Below, in pieces: positions 6,877-17,490 of a DNA stretch of 64,000 bases. The notes under the pieces were generated by a model. That model saw nothing but the letters and a program-made list of their open reading frames with translations. It was not told the DNA's origin and searched no databases. The stretch spans positions 1,116,001 to 1,180,000 of the forward strand of contig NZ_BLPG01000001.1 in the NCBI RefSeq assembly GCF_011764445.1, given 5' to 3'. A program made the position numbers and the translations under genes. Source of the stretch: Phytohabitans rumicis. Lineage in GTDB: Bacteria; Actinomycetota; Actinomycetes; Mycobacteriales; Micromonosporaceae. Position 1 is the stretch's first letter; each line of letters begins with the position of its first letter.

Positions 6877-9800
6877 TTGAAACGACCCCTTGCCATCCTT
6901 TGCGTGCCCGTGCTCACCGGCGCGTTCGTGGCGGTTGTCGCATCGTCAAGCCTTGCGGCGCAACCGGAACCCTCGGTTGCCGACCGTGCGGCGCAAGCCG
7001 TATCGGCGCACGCGGCCGACGTCCGCAGCGCCAAAGATGATGCCTACCACCTTCAGCGGTCCAAAGTAGACCCAGATGGGGCGCAGCACGTGCGCTACAC
7101 GCGGACCTATCATGGCCTTCGGGTCCACGGCGGTGACTTCGTCGTGCACACCAAGGCGGACGGGAGCTACGGCGGGGTGTCGGTCGGGCTGAACCGGCCG
7201 TTGTCACTGTCCACCAAGGCGAGCATCAAGGCGGCGGTCGCCGCCGAAGCGGCGAAGGCCGCGTTCACGGGCACCATAACCGAGACCGGCCGGGCCGAGC
7301 TGTTCATCGACGCGAGCAGAGGCGACGGCCGCCTAGCCTACGAGACCGTTGTGCGAGGGTGGGCCACCGACGGCCAGACGCCGTCGGTGCTGCACGTCAT
7401 CACCGACGCCCACACCGGCGCGCTGATCGGCTCATTCGATGAGATCGAGGCGGTCCACGGCACCGGCGACAGCCTCTACGCCGGTACGGTCGCGATCGAC
7501 ACAACCGAGTCAGGCGGCCTGTACTCGATGATCGACCCGTCACGCGACGGCGGCTCCACATGCGACATGAACAACGGGACGACGACCTGTATCACCTTCA
7601 CCGACGCCGACAACGCGTGGGGCACCGGCGCGAACAACGACCGTCAGAGCGCTGCGGTCGACGCCCACTTCGGTGCGGCCAAGACGTTCGACTACTTTCT
7701 CAACGTCCACGGGCGCGACGGCATCTTCGGTGACGGGCAGGGCGTCCCCAGCCGGGTCCACTACGGCGACCGCTACGACAACGCGTTCTGGGACGGCCGG
7801 CAGATGACCTACGGCGACGGCCTGGAAAACGCCAGACCGCTTGTCTCCCTTGACGTTGCCGGACATGAGATGACGCACGGCGTGACCGAGGCACTCACGG
7901 GCCTGAACTACTACGGCGAGTCCGGTGGGCTCGACGAGGCCTCGAGCGACATCTTCGGCAACATGGTGGAGTTCTATGCCGCCACCGCCTCCGACCCGGG
8001 CGACTACGAGATCGGCGAGAAGATCAACATCGACGGCGACGGAAAACCGCTGCGCTACATGTACAACCCGTCGCTGGACGGCCACTCACACAGCTGCTGG
8101 TCGACCACCACCCAAAACCTCGATGTGCACTACTCGTCCGGCGTGGCCAACCATTTCTACTTCAACCTGGCCGAAGGCACCGGCGCGACGCCTTACGGTA
8201 CGAGCCCGGTCTGCGGTTCCGCGCCCCCGGTGACCGGCATCGGCCGCTCGAAGGCAGAGAAGATCTGGTACCGCGCCCTTGAAATCTACTTCACATCGAC
8301 CACTCAATACGTCAACCCCGTCAACCCCGCCAATGACTCGCGCGCCCATACCCTCAGTGCCACGACCGACCTGTTTGGACGGTGCTCGATGGAGTACCGG
8401 GCGGTGCAGGCGGCCTGGACCTCGGTCAACGTGGCCGGCAATGATCCGCCCTGCCCAGACAACGACTTCTACCTCACAGCGTCGCCGAACTCCGGCTCGG
8501 TCGACGCCGGCTCCTCGGTCACCTCGACAATCACGTCGACCCGGACCTTCGGCACGGCCCAGGCGGTGGACCTGACCGTCCAGGGCCTGCCCGTGGGCGC
8601 CAATGCGGTATTCAGCCCGGCTTCGATCGGCTCCGACGGCGGCGTGTCAACGATGACGCTCGTCACGAGCAGTTCGACCGCTGGCGGTACATATACCGTG
8701 GCAATCACCGGAACCGGGCCCGGCGCGACCCGAGTCACCACGTTCGCCCTCACCGTGAATGCGCTGCCGGGATGTTCGCAGATCAACGGCACGGATGTCG
8801 CGGTTCCCGATAAGTCCACTGTAGAGTCCCCGATTACCATCTCGGGCTGTGCGGGGATCGCCAGCTCCAGTTCCACGGTCGAGGTCCACATCATCCACCT
8901 CTCGATCTGGGATCTGACCGTCTCGCTGGTGGCCCCGGACGGCACCACCTATCCGCTGCACAACCAGTGGGGCGTCGGCGTCAAAAACATCCACCAGACC
9001 TACACCGTCAACCTCTTTGGCAAGGTGGCCAACGGCACCTGGCGGCTTCGAGTCCGGGATGTCATGGATCCGTTCCCGGGCATGATCGACTCGTGGACGC
9101 TGAACCTGGGCGGGTCCGCGCCGGCATGCACGGGGACCAACGACGCCGACGTGACCATCCCCGATCAGGTCGCCGTGGAATCGTCGATATCCCTCTCGGG
9201 CTGTGCGGGCACGGCCGGCGTGCGCTCGATGGTCGCGGTCCGCATCGTCCACCCCTACACAGTTGACATCATGGTGTCGCTCGTCGCCCCGGACGGTACC
9301 GCCTATATGCTGCAACAATCCATCTTCTCCGGCGGCGGCACCAATCTCAACAAGACCTACAGTGTCAACCTTTCCGGCGAGGCGGCCACCGGCACGTGGA
9401 AACTTCGGGTACAGGACGCCAAGGAATACCTTTCGTATCAAGGCACAATCGACTCGTGGACGCTGGACCTGACCGGGTCAGAGCACCCGGCGTGCACCGT
9501 CACCGCTGACACTGATACAGCAATCGGCAATCTGTCGACTGTGGAATCGGGGATCACTGTCTCGGGCTGCGAATTGGGCGGGGCGGGCGCGACCAAAGCC
9601 AGCTCCCGCTCCGTGGTGGCGGTCGACATCGCCCACCCTTCCATCAGCGACCTGGTTGTCTCGCTGATTGCCCCGGACGGCACCGCCTACCCGCTGCACA
9701 ACCGTTCGAGCGGCGGCGCCGATCTCATCCGGACCTACACTGTCGACCTTTCCGGCGAATATGCTGGGGCACCTGGAAACTACGGGTGCAGGACGCCTTG

Positions 9801-10199
9801 GATCCGCATTCGGGCACGATCGACTCGTGGAGGCTGGACCTGACCGACTCCGCGCCACCGCCTTGCGTCGCTAGCAACGCCAGCGACGTGCCTATTCCCG
9901 CGAACTCCACCGCGACCTCGGCAATCACGCTCTCCGGGTGCTCCGGCAACGCGTCGGCGCTCTCGACGATGGGGGTTCGCATCCTCCATCCGAGCAGCGG
10001 CAGTATACGAATCACTCTCGTCTCGTCGGATGGCTCCACCTACGTTCTGCACGATTACAACGGTGGCAGCGCCGATGACATAGACGTGATCTACCCCGTC
10101 AATCTGTTCACCGAGATGCGTAACGGGACCTGGACCCTGCAAGTCCGGAACAGCAGCGAGAATGCGGGCATCATCGACTCCTGGGCGCTGACCCTTTAA
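6877..10199 (+). CDS. Secreted thermolysin-family (M4) metalloprotease with four P domains; one frame break
   Basis: About 1,107 residues if one base is restored at the GGGG run 9766-9769, where the frame otherwise ends at 9843. Order: signal peptide (residues 1-28), FTP/PepSY propeptide (about 35-190), M4 catalytic domain (about 205-530) with the zinc site HEMTH at 330-334 and the third ligand Glu354 in GGLDEASSD, an Ig-like linker (about 530-630), then four proprotein-convertase P domains of about 115 residues, each with 'HP/HL..DL.VSLVAPDGT.Y.L' and 'GTW.LRV.D....G.IDSW.L.L'. The fourth P domain is only reached after the break. TTG 6877 is preceded by GGGGAGGG. Function: extracellular protein degradation. 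Confidence 0.93.
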
Positions 10200-10203
10200 G
10201 GTC

Positions 10204-10236
10204 GGGAGCCCAGGGGAATCGCGCCCCTGGGCTCCC
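10204..10236 (+). terminator. Terminator of the M4 protease gene
   Basis: Perfect 13-bp inverted repeat (GGGAGCCCAGGGG at 10204-10216, complement at 10224-10236, 7-base loop) starting four bases after the restored stop codon at 10199. Its position supports 10199, not 9843, as the true end of the protease gene. It may also serve the convergent gene ending at 10446, although that is 210 bases away. Confidence 0.7.
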
Positions 10237-10445
10237 ACACAACACTATGCGACCGGGTTCTTCGCCTACCCAAGCCATCCCGCCCGCCGGGCACCACCGG
10301 ACGGCCGTGCAAGCACGGGCCTGAGTTCCGGCTGGACACCCCGCACACCTGGCCCGCCCCGCAGCACCAGACGACCACCGCCATTTTGATGCCACGTCCG
10401 GCCACAATGGATCTTCGTGGTGAGCGTTCCCGTTGGCGCGTCCAG

Positions 10446-13400
10446 TCAAGTGCCAACCATGTTCACGGAGACATCGCCGGACGTTACCGAGCCGGTGGCG
10501 GTGCGCAGGTTGCCGTCGATCCAGAGCCGGAAGACGTCGCCGGCACCGCGCCTGCCGTTGTCTTCCACGTACGCCAGGAAGGTGCGGCCACCGGCTGACC
10601 CGGCGAACCAGGCGGCGGGCTTGCCCGCCGGTGTTTTCACGATCCCCAGCGAGCGCACCGGGATGGTGATCCGGCCGTTGCTGTCCTCCCACGTCAAGGT
10701 GCCCGACGTGGTCTGGCCTTGGCGCTTGGCGGTGAACGTGGCGCAGCCCCCCGCGGTGCGTACCGAGCCGGTGACGGTGCCGGTGGACTGGGTCACCGTC
10801 ACCCCGACCGGCGCCGCGGCGCCGGCCAGGTAGCGGTCCGTCGCGGCCACCGTCGCGCTGACCGTGTGCGCGCCAGGGCCGAGGGTCGCTACCGGTACGG
10901 TCGCGGTCCCGTCGGCTCCCGTGGTCACCGTCGGCAGTGCCGTACCGTCCACAGTGAACACCACTGGACGGCCGGTCAGGCTCGTCCCTTGCGCGTCCGG
11001 GTCGGTGACGGTCGCGGTGACCGTCGCCGCGCCGAACACCCCTGCGATGGCGGCCAGCCGCACGTCGGTGCGGTGCGCCACGACGGCGACGGACACGTCC
11101 GCCGAGCCGGTGGCCCCGTTCCGGTCGGCCGCCGTGAGCGTGGCGGTGTACCGGCCGGGGTCGGTCCAGGCGTGCCTGACCTGGGTGCCGTCGGCGGTCG
11201 TACCATCGCCGAAGGCCCACCGCGGGCTGAGCCCGGCGGCCCGGTCCTGTGGTCCGGGGTCGTCGACCGTGCCGGTCAGCGTGGTGGCGACGCCCCACGG
11301 CACGGTGACCGCCTCACCCGCCGTGACCACCGGTGCGGCGTTGCTCACCGCAATGGTCGCCGTGCGCACCACCGTGTGGGTGCCGTCGCCCACCTCAACC
11401 CGCACCGTCACGTCGGCCGGACCGTCGCCGGCGACCAGCGTGGCGGTGGTGGCGCTGCCGGTGATCTCGCCGCCGGTGGCGCTCCACGTCCATGTGAGGT
11501 TGTCGCCCTCCGGGTCGGTGGCCGTGGCCTTCAGTTCGACCGTGCCGCCTTCGACCGCGGTCTCGGGTGCCTCCAGCGCGACCTCCGGGGGCTCGTTCCC
11601 GGCCGGTCTGGTCACCTCGACGGTGACCACCCCGGGTGCCGAGGTGAGCCCGCCGTCGCTGGCCACGTACGTGAACCGGTCGGTGCCGTGGAAGCCGCCC
11701 GCCGGCGTGTAGGTGACCTTCCCATCGGTCACCGCCGACACCGTGCCGTGCGCCGGCGCGTCGACGACCGTCGCAGTCGGCTGGTCCACCACGTCCGGGT
11801 CGAACGGATCCAGCGCGATCTCGACCGCCGCGCCGGCCGCCGTCGCCGCCGACACGTCCCGCGCGACCGGTGCGTGCCGCGCGGTCATGATGAACCCACG
11901 GTCTGCGCCACGGTACTTGCCGTAGCCGACGATCTGCCCCAGTTCGTTGATGTCACGTGCCCTGACGAGTTGCCAGCCGCTGTCCGGCGGCAGCAGCGTG
12001 TTGAGGTCGACCGCCAGCCCACCCGGCTCGGCCAGGAAGGCTCTGGGCCCGGTGGGGCTGTCGAACTCGCCGACGATCTCGGACCGATCGTTGATCGCGC
12101 TTGGCCGCAGCGCCGCCGTCTGGAAGGCGGTGGTGATCTGCGTCCGGGCACCCTCGGCGTAGACAAAGCCCGAGACTTTACTGCCAATGGTGTCGGTGCC
12201 GACGGCGACGCCGAGGTTGTTGATGTCGGCCGCCTCTGTGCTGTGCAGGGGCTCGGTGGGCACGCCGTGGGCCTGTCCATCTGACCAGACCACGGCGGTG
12301 CTGTATCCGCCCTCTCCTTTCAGGACGCCGACGACCGATCCGTCGTCGGCACTGCTGACCGCCCAACCCGATTCCGCTCCGGGCAGCAGCGGCAGGGTCT
12401 GTACGCCCGACTGCGTCCACCGGGCCGGTAGGCCACGGCTGGATGATCCATCCACGACACGCACCTCGCCGACCACCGTCTGGCCGTTGTCGCTGACACC
12501 CATCGCGCCGCCCCTGTCAGCGGTCTCGGGTAGGGGCAGGACGGCGGGTGTTCCCGCGGCATCCCAGCGGACCGGTACCTGCCGGAGGTCGACGCCGCTT
12601 CCGGACCAGGCGTCCCCGTAGGCCGTGCCGGCCGCGTCCACGGCATCGATGCTGTAGTCGGTCATCCCCTCCGGAAGCCCGAGCCGCGTGGCGCGACCGC
12701 CGTACCACCGCACGGCGATCCCACGGCCGTCAGCCGCCCCGCCCACGACGACGCCGCGGTCATTGATCGCAACCGCGCCGGTGGCTGCGGTTACGTCATC
12801 GTGCGGCAGCTCACGGATCTCCCGGATCGCCGCCTGGCCGACTGTGAACGCGCTGGATCCGCTGGCCACCGTGTGCCCGGCGCCGTCCGTGACCAGCGCC
12901 CGTACCCGGTAGCCCCCGACCGGCAGGTTGTCGCCGGCCGGCAGCCCGGTGTCGCGTACCCAGGTCGTCCGGCCCTGGACCGGAAGCGTGGCGGCCTCGG
13001 TGACCCACGCGGACCCGTTCCAGTACCGGCCGCGGCCGTCACGCAGTTCCAGCACCACGTTGGCCACCCCGGAGGCGTCGTCGGCGGCTGTGCCGGCGAT
13101 CCGGTCCAACGCGCCCACCACGGCACCGTCCACCGGCACCCGAACGGTCGCGGTTGGCGCGCCGGGGTCCACCCGCACCCGCACGGTGCGGGCCGGCTCC
13201 CGGGTGCCGTCCGCGGCGGTGGCCCAGTATGTGACCGTCGTGGCTCCAGGCGCGGTGACGGCCAGGGTCGCCGTGTCGCCGTCCACCGTGCGCTCCGGGC
13301 CGTCCTGGGCGCCCGAGGTGCGGTACGTCACCGAGGCGACGCCACCCTCAGATGCTTGGGCGGCGAGGGTGACGGTGACCTTGCCCGGACTCCAGCCGGC

Positions 13401-16400
13401 GCCGGTCGGCGCCGGGTCGAGCGTCGCCGTGGTGAACAGGCCCGGCGCCAGGTCGGCCAGCGCCAGTTGGCGCGGCGCCGACCGGTTGCCGGCCCGGTCC
13501 TCGGCGAACACGGTCAGGTTCGGCGTCATCGCCGGGTCCAGTTCCAACTCACCCTGGTACGGCTGGAACTGGGTGCCGTCGGTGGACCATAGGATCCGCG
13601 CCACCCCGGTGCCGGTGTCGGTCGCGGACACCACGTACCGGGTGGTGCCGCCCTGGCGCAGCGCGGTGACGGTCGGCTCCGGCGCCGTGACGTCGGCCGC
13701 GTCGGTGCCGGCCAGTCGGGCGGTCGGCGGCACCGCCTCGTCCGGGGTGCCCTCGCCGTCGGTGTCCACGCGGAGTACGTCCACGCCGTCGGCGGCGGTG
13801 GTCAGCTCGGCCACCGTGCCGGCCGCCAGTGGCATGTCCAGCCAGCGGGTCGCTTGGGATGGGCGCTGTTGCATGCCTTCCAGCAGGGTGAGCCGTAGTG
13901 GGGCGCCGGTGCCGGTGAACCGGATGCGGTAGTTCTCGGTGCTGGAGACCGGGATGGTCGCCATCGCCGCGTCCGGCCGCGGGGACGGGAGCACCGTCAC
14001 ACCGTTGACGTACCCGGCCGTGCCGCCGAGCGGGTCGGTCGTGCCGCGGCTGTCCGTCACCGTCAAGTCGGTGGCGCCCAGCACGGAGACGTACCGCAGC
14101 GCCGTTCCCGGCGCCGGCTCGGCCACCTCGCCATCGGATGCGGCCCGCGCCCGCGCCGGCTGCGGGGTCTGGCCGCGGAAGCAGGAGAAGTTCTCGATGC
14201 CGGGATCCAGCAGGTCGCTGTGGTCGGCAACCTCGTCCTGCGGCGCCAGTGAATAGAGCCGGCTGAGCAGCGCGTCCAGTACCGCCGGGTTCTGGGCCAT
14301 CCCGGTGTGCTCGGAGTGGAAGTTGGCCGTCGCGCTGTTCGAGATGAACGGCAGCACCTCGGCCTTGGGGTCGTTGTAGTCCACGCCCCGCCCGGCCCGG
14401 ACCGCGCTGACGATCGGCACGGTGCCGTCGCCGCAGGTGAATTCCTCGCTGAACCATTGCTCCGTGGTGCACTGGACGATGAAGATGCCGCTGCACACCA
14501 CGCCCTGGTTGGCCACCGTGGTGCCGATGGTGTCGGCCCCGGCCTTCAGGCCCACGATATGCGTGTACTTGATCCCGCTCGTGTCGTTGCGCCAGTCGAC
14601 CTGCTGCCCGGAGCGGTGGGACTGGAAGGCCAGCGCCGTCGCACCCGGCGTGGTGTCCTCGAAGTCATCGTTGAGCAGCGTCCGGACGTCTTCGTCGGTG
14701 TAGCGCTGGTGGGCGCCCCCGACACCATTGAGGTCCCAACCCGCCTCCCGGATCACCGGCGTGATCGCGGCCGCACCGTACACCGGGCCGGGGGCCATCT
14801 CGTGCGCGGAGGTGAATCGCTCCGCGATGTGCTTGATGACGTCCACCGGTCCGTTGACCGCCCACGGCGCGAAATTCCCCGTGTACAGCACGTTGACCAG
14901 CTTGGGTGCGCCCATCCAGGGAGCCCCGATCGTGACCATCCGGTCGACACCGTGATTGTCGAGGTGGTCCAGCACGTACCGCCGGGCCACCAGGCTCCCC
15001 ATCGAGTGGGTCAGCACGTCCACCTCGCGGTCGGGCCAGAACTTCCGGATGCAGCCCAGGTAGTCGGCCAACTTCTCCGCGGCCTTCACGTTGCTGAGGC
15101 GCCAGTCGTAGGTGAAGACGAACAGGTTCGGACGGTTGGTGAGTTGGTCGGTGTCGCAGCCGGCCGTGGTCTGCCGGTCCAGGTCACCGTCCACCTTGTA
15201 CTCGGCGTACGTGTCGGTGCCGTTCAACCGCTCCAGCAGCGTCCCGTACGTGTTGAGTGCCGGGTTGAACCAATCGCCGATCTGGTAGCAGGTCTCCCGC
15301 CGCAAGACATCAGTGGGTTCTACCTTCTTCGGCGCTTTGCCTTCGTCGATGTCCTTCTGGTGGAGGCTGAGCTGGATCCGCCCTTCACTGCAATCCAGCC
15401 AGAGCTCCTTGAGCTCATTGCCGCCGTCGTCGAAACTGGCCATCCGGCTCGCGCCCATGCCGTGCACGAACACCACCGGGTCGACCGGCAGCGCGACGAA
15501 CAGGGTGTCCGCGCCGTGGCGGCCTCCGACGCCGGCGATGACGCCGTCGGCGTTGACCAGATTGGCCGTATCGAGGTAAAAGCCCGACTCGGTGACGACC
15601 AGGTCCTCCAGCCGGGTGAGGCGGCCGTCGCGCCAACTCACAGCGTGGCGATCACCGTTCTCCTCGTAGTATTCGCCGACGACCTGACCGTCGTCGCTGA
15701 TGTCGCGCGGGATCCACGTCCTGGTCACGCCGTCCTGCGGCAGTCCGATCCGCGTCCATTGGCCAGCGTCGCCGCGCACGAAATATTGCCCCGTCCCGGT
15801 CCACACCAGGACGTCCCCCGGTTGTTGATATCGGTCGCGTACGCACTGGTAAAGCCGGGCGGGAAGCCGAGGGACTGCCCCGGCGCTGTGCCGCCCCGCC
15901 AGATCGTGGGCTCCTCGAACCCCGGTGCGGGCCCCTCATGGCCGTCCACGTCCCGGTAGATCGAGCCGACGACGTCCATCGTGTTGTTCATCTGATTGGC
16001 TCCGCTGTAGGCGAAACCACTCCGAAGAGTGCCCCGCCGCTCGAACACCGCGTGGAAAGAATCAAACTCCCTCTGAAGCCTCAGCAGCAGGTCGCCGTTG
16101 CCGTTGACCGCGGTCACGCCGAGCCAGTCCACACCCAACTCGCTGCTGTCGGTCGCCACCTCGGGAAAGCCGTAGACCGAATCCTCACCAGCCGAGTACC
16201 GCAGCACACGCGTGACGCCGTCGTCGCCGCTGTGGTGGACGTAGACGTCCCCGTTGTCAGCGATCCCCACGGCCCGGTAGGGCAATGTCGCCCCCGGATC
16301 GGGCAACGGCAGCGGCTGCAGCGGCTTTCCCGGTACCCACACGAACGGGTAGATGCCACTGACCGACGCCGCGGTGCCGACCACCCTCCCGTCCGGGCCC

Positions 16401-16612
16401 ATTCCGTTCAGTGCGCGCAGCTGTTCCCCCTCGGCCAGCGGATGGAACAACCGGTAGCCCCGCATCCCCCAGCCGGGCGGATGCTCGTCGTGGGACGCCG
16501 GGACGGTCCGTTCTGGCGGCGGATCCCCGCCGGGTAGGACGACCGCCAGAATGGCGATCATCAACAGGCACAGCAGGCCGGTGGCGGGTCGCCGGCGGGT
16601 CCGTTCTGACAC
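10446..16612 (-). CDS. Giant secreted lipase-like protein with HAF, PKD and Ig-like repeats; one frame break
   Basis: About 2,055 residues if one base is restored in the run at 15815-15819, which joins DINNRG to DVLVWTG. GTG 16612 has GAGGAGAGG upstream and starts a signal peptide (TGLLCLLMIAILAVVLPGG). N-terminal HAF-type repeats (DINNRG, DISDDGQVVGEY) are followed by an alpha/beta hydrolase of the LCAT/PGAP1 type: VVFVHGMGAS, FVFTYDWRLSN, nucleophile in VLTHSMGSLVARRY (Ser codon 15003-15005) and MVTIGAPWMG. Next come Ig-like segments, a second HAF block (SAINDRSEIVGEF), a cadherin-like segment (GFHGTDRFTYVASDGG), a PKD domain (WAFGDGTTADGTQVRHAW) and a C-terminal beta domain. Probably acts on lipids or esters outside the cell. 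Confidence 0.85.
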
Positions 16613-16665
16613 GTTCCTCTCCTCGGTGCGTAGGCCGCGGGTATCCAGCGGGTAAATGGCCGCGT

Positions 16666-17313
16666 TCAGTCGCGGACGTCGGTCAGTGCGGGCCGTCGGG
16701 CGAGGATGAGCCCGAGTACGGCGTAGCCGATCAGCAGGTGTCCGGCGCCGACCCATTGGCCGGCCGTGTCGCCGAGCGCGATCGTCGCGGGGACGGTGAC
16801 CACGGCCCAGCTCTCGGCGACGAGCGGCCAGAACCGGGCGGGGCCGCGCCAGCGTCCGGCAACCGCGATCTTCACGCCGATGGCGAACATGCCGAGCATG
16901 GACAGCGGCCAGAACAGGTCGAGCACGGCCAGCCAGGCGTCGTCGCGCCAGGCGGGCACCGCGCCGTGCAGGATGCTCCACGCCGTGGCGAGCGCCAGCA
17001 GCACGTACTCGATGCGCAGCATGACCCGCGCGGCGCGGGACGTGCCGGCGGCGCCGGTTCGCGACTGGATGTGCACCAGCGCGAACAGGCCGAGCTGGAA
17101 GGGCACCGCGATCAGGTCGCTGAGCGACACACCCACCTCGGTCGGCGGGTTGAGGCCGAACGCCACGATGCCGGCGGCCCACATAAGAGCGCCCGCGGCG
17201 ACGACCGCGCCATGGCGGCGGACGCGGGTCGCGGCGATGGCCGGGACCGCCGGCTCGGCTCCGGCGGCGGTGAGGTCGGTACGGGCCGGAACGGGTTCGG
17301 TGGTGATTCCCAT
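16666..17313 (-). CDS. Multi-pass integral membrane protein
   Basis: 215 residues with about six hydrophobic helices (GAVVAAGALMWAAGIVAFGL, IAVPFQLGLFALVHI, MLRIEYVLLALATAWSIL, AVLDLFWPLSMLGMFAIGVKI, SWAVVTVPATIALG, GAGHLLIGYAVLGLIL) after a 30-residue cytoplasmic tail. No catalytic or transport motif was recognised. ATG 17313 has GAGG eight bases upstream. It is divergent from the histidine kinase at 17491, with 177 bases between them; these two could share control, so a function sensed or regulated by that pair is a reasonable guess only. Confidence 0.8.
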   Translation of the reverse strand: MGITTEPVPARTDLTAAGAEPAVPAIAATRVRRHGAVVAAGALMWAAGIVAFGLNPPTEVGVSLSDLIAVPFQLGLFALVHIQSRTGAAGTSRAARVMLRIEYVLLALATAWSILHGAVPAWRDDAWLAVLDLFWPLSMLGMFAIGVKIAVAGRWRGPARFWPLVAESWAVVTVPATIALGDTAGQWVGAGHLLIGYAVLGLILARRPALTDVRD

Positions 17314-17490
17314 GGCGGTTCCTCGTTCTCCTGTGCGGTGCGGAGTGCGTAGTGCCGGAATGACTGTCCGTCGTGCGCGTCCCGGGTGGGCAGGGCCAAC
17401 GACCCTCGATCCGGTCCCGCGTTCTGTCCCGGCCAGGTCGGGACCGTTGTCCTCGGGACCTCGGGACAGGGGTACTGGGAGGATTACGGC

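Noticed and set aside
9766-9769. Programmed ribosomal frameshift in the M4 protease
   Set aside because: No slippery heptamer or downstream structure distinguishes it, and the same one-base loss occurs at many unrelated genes.
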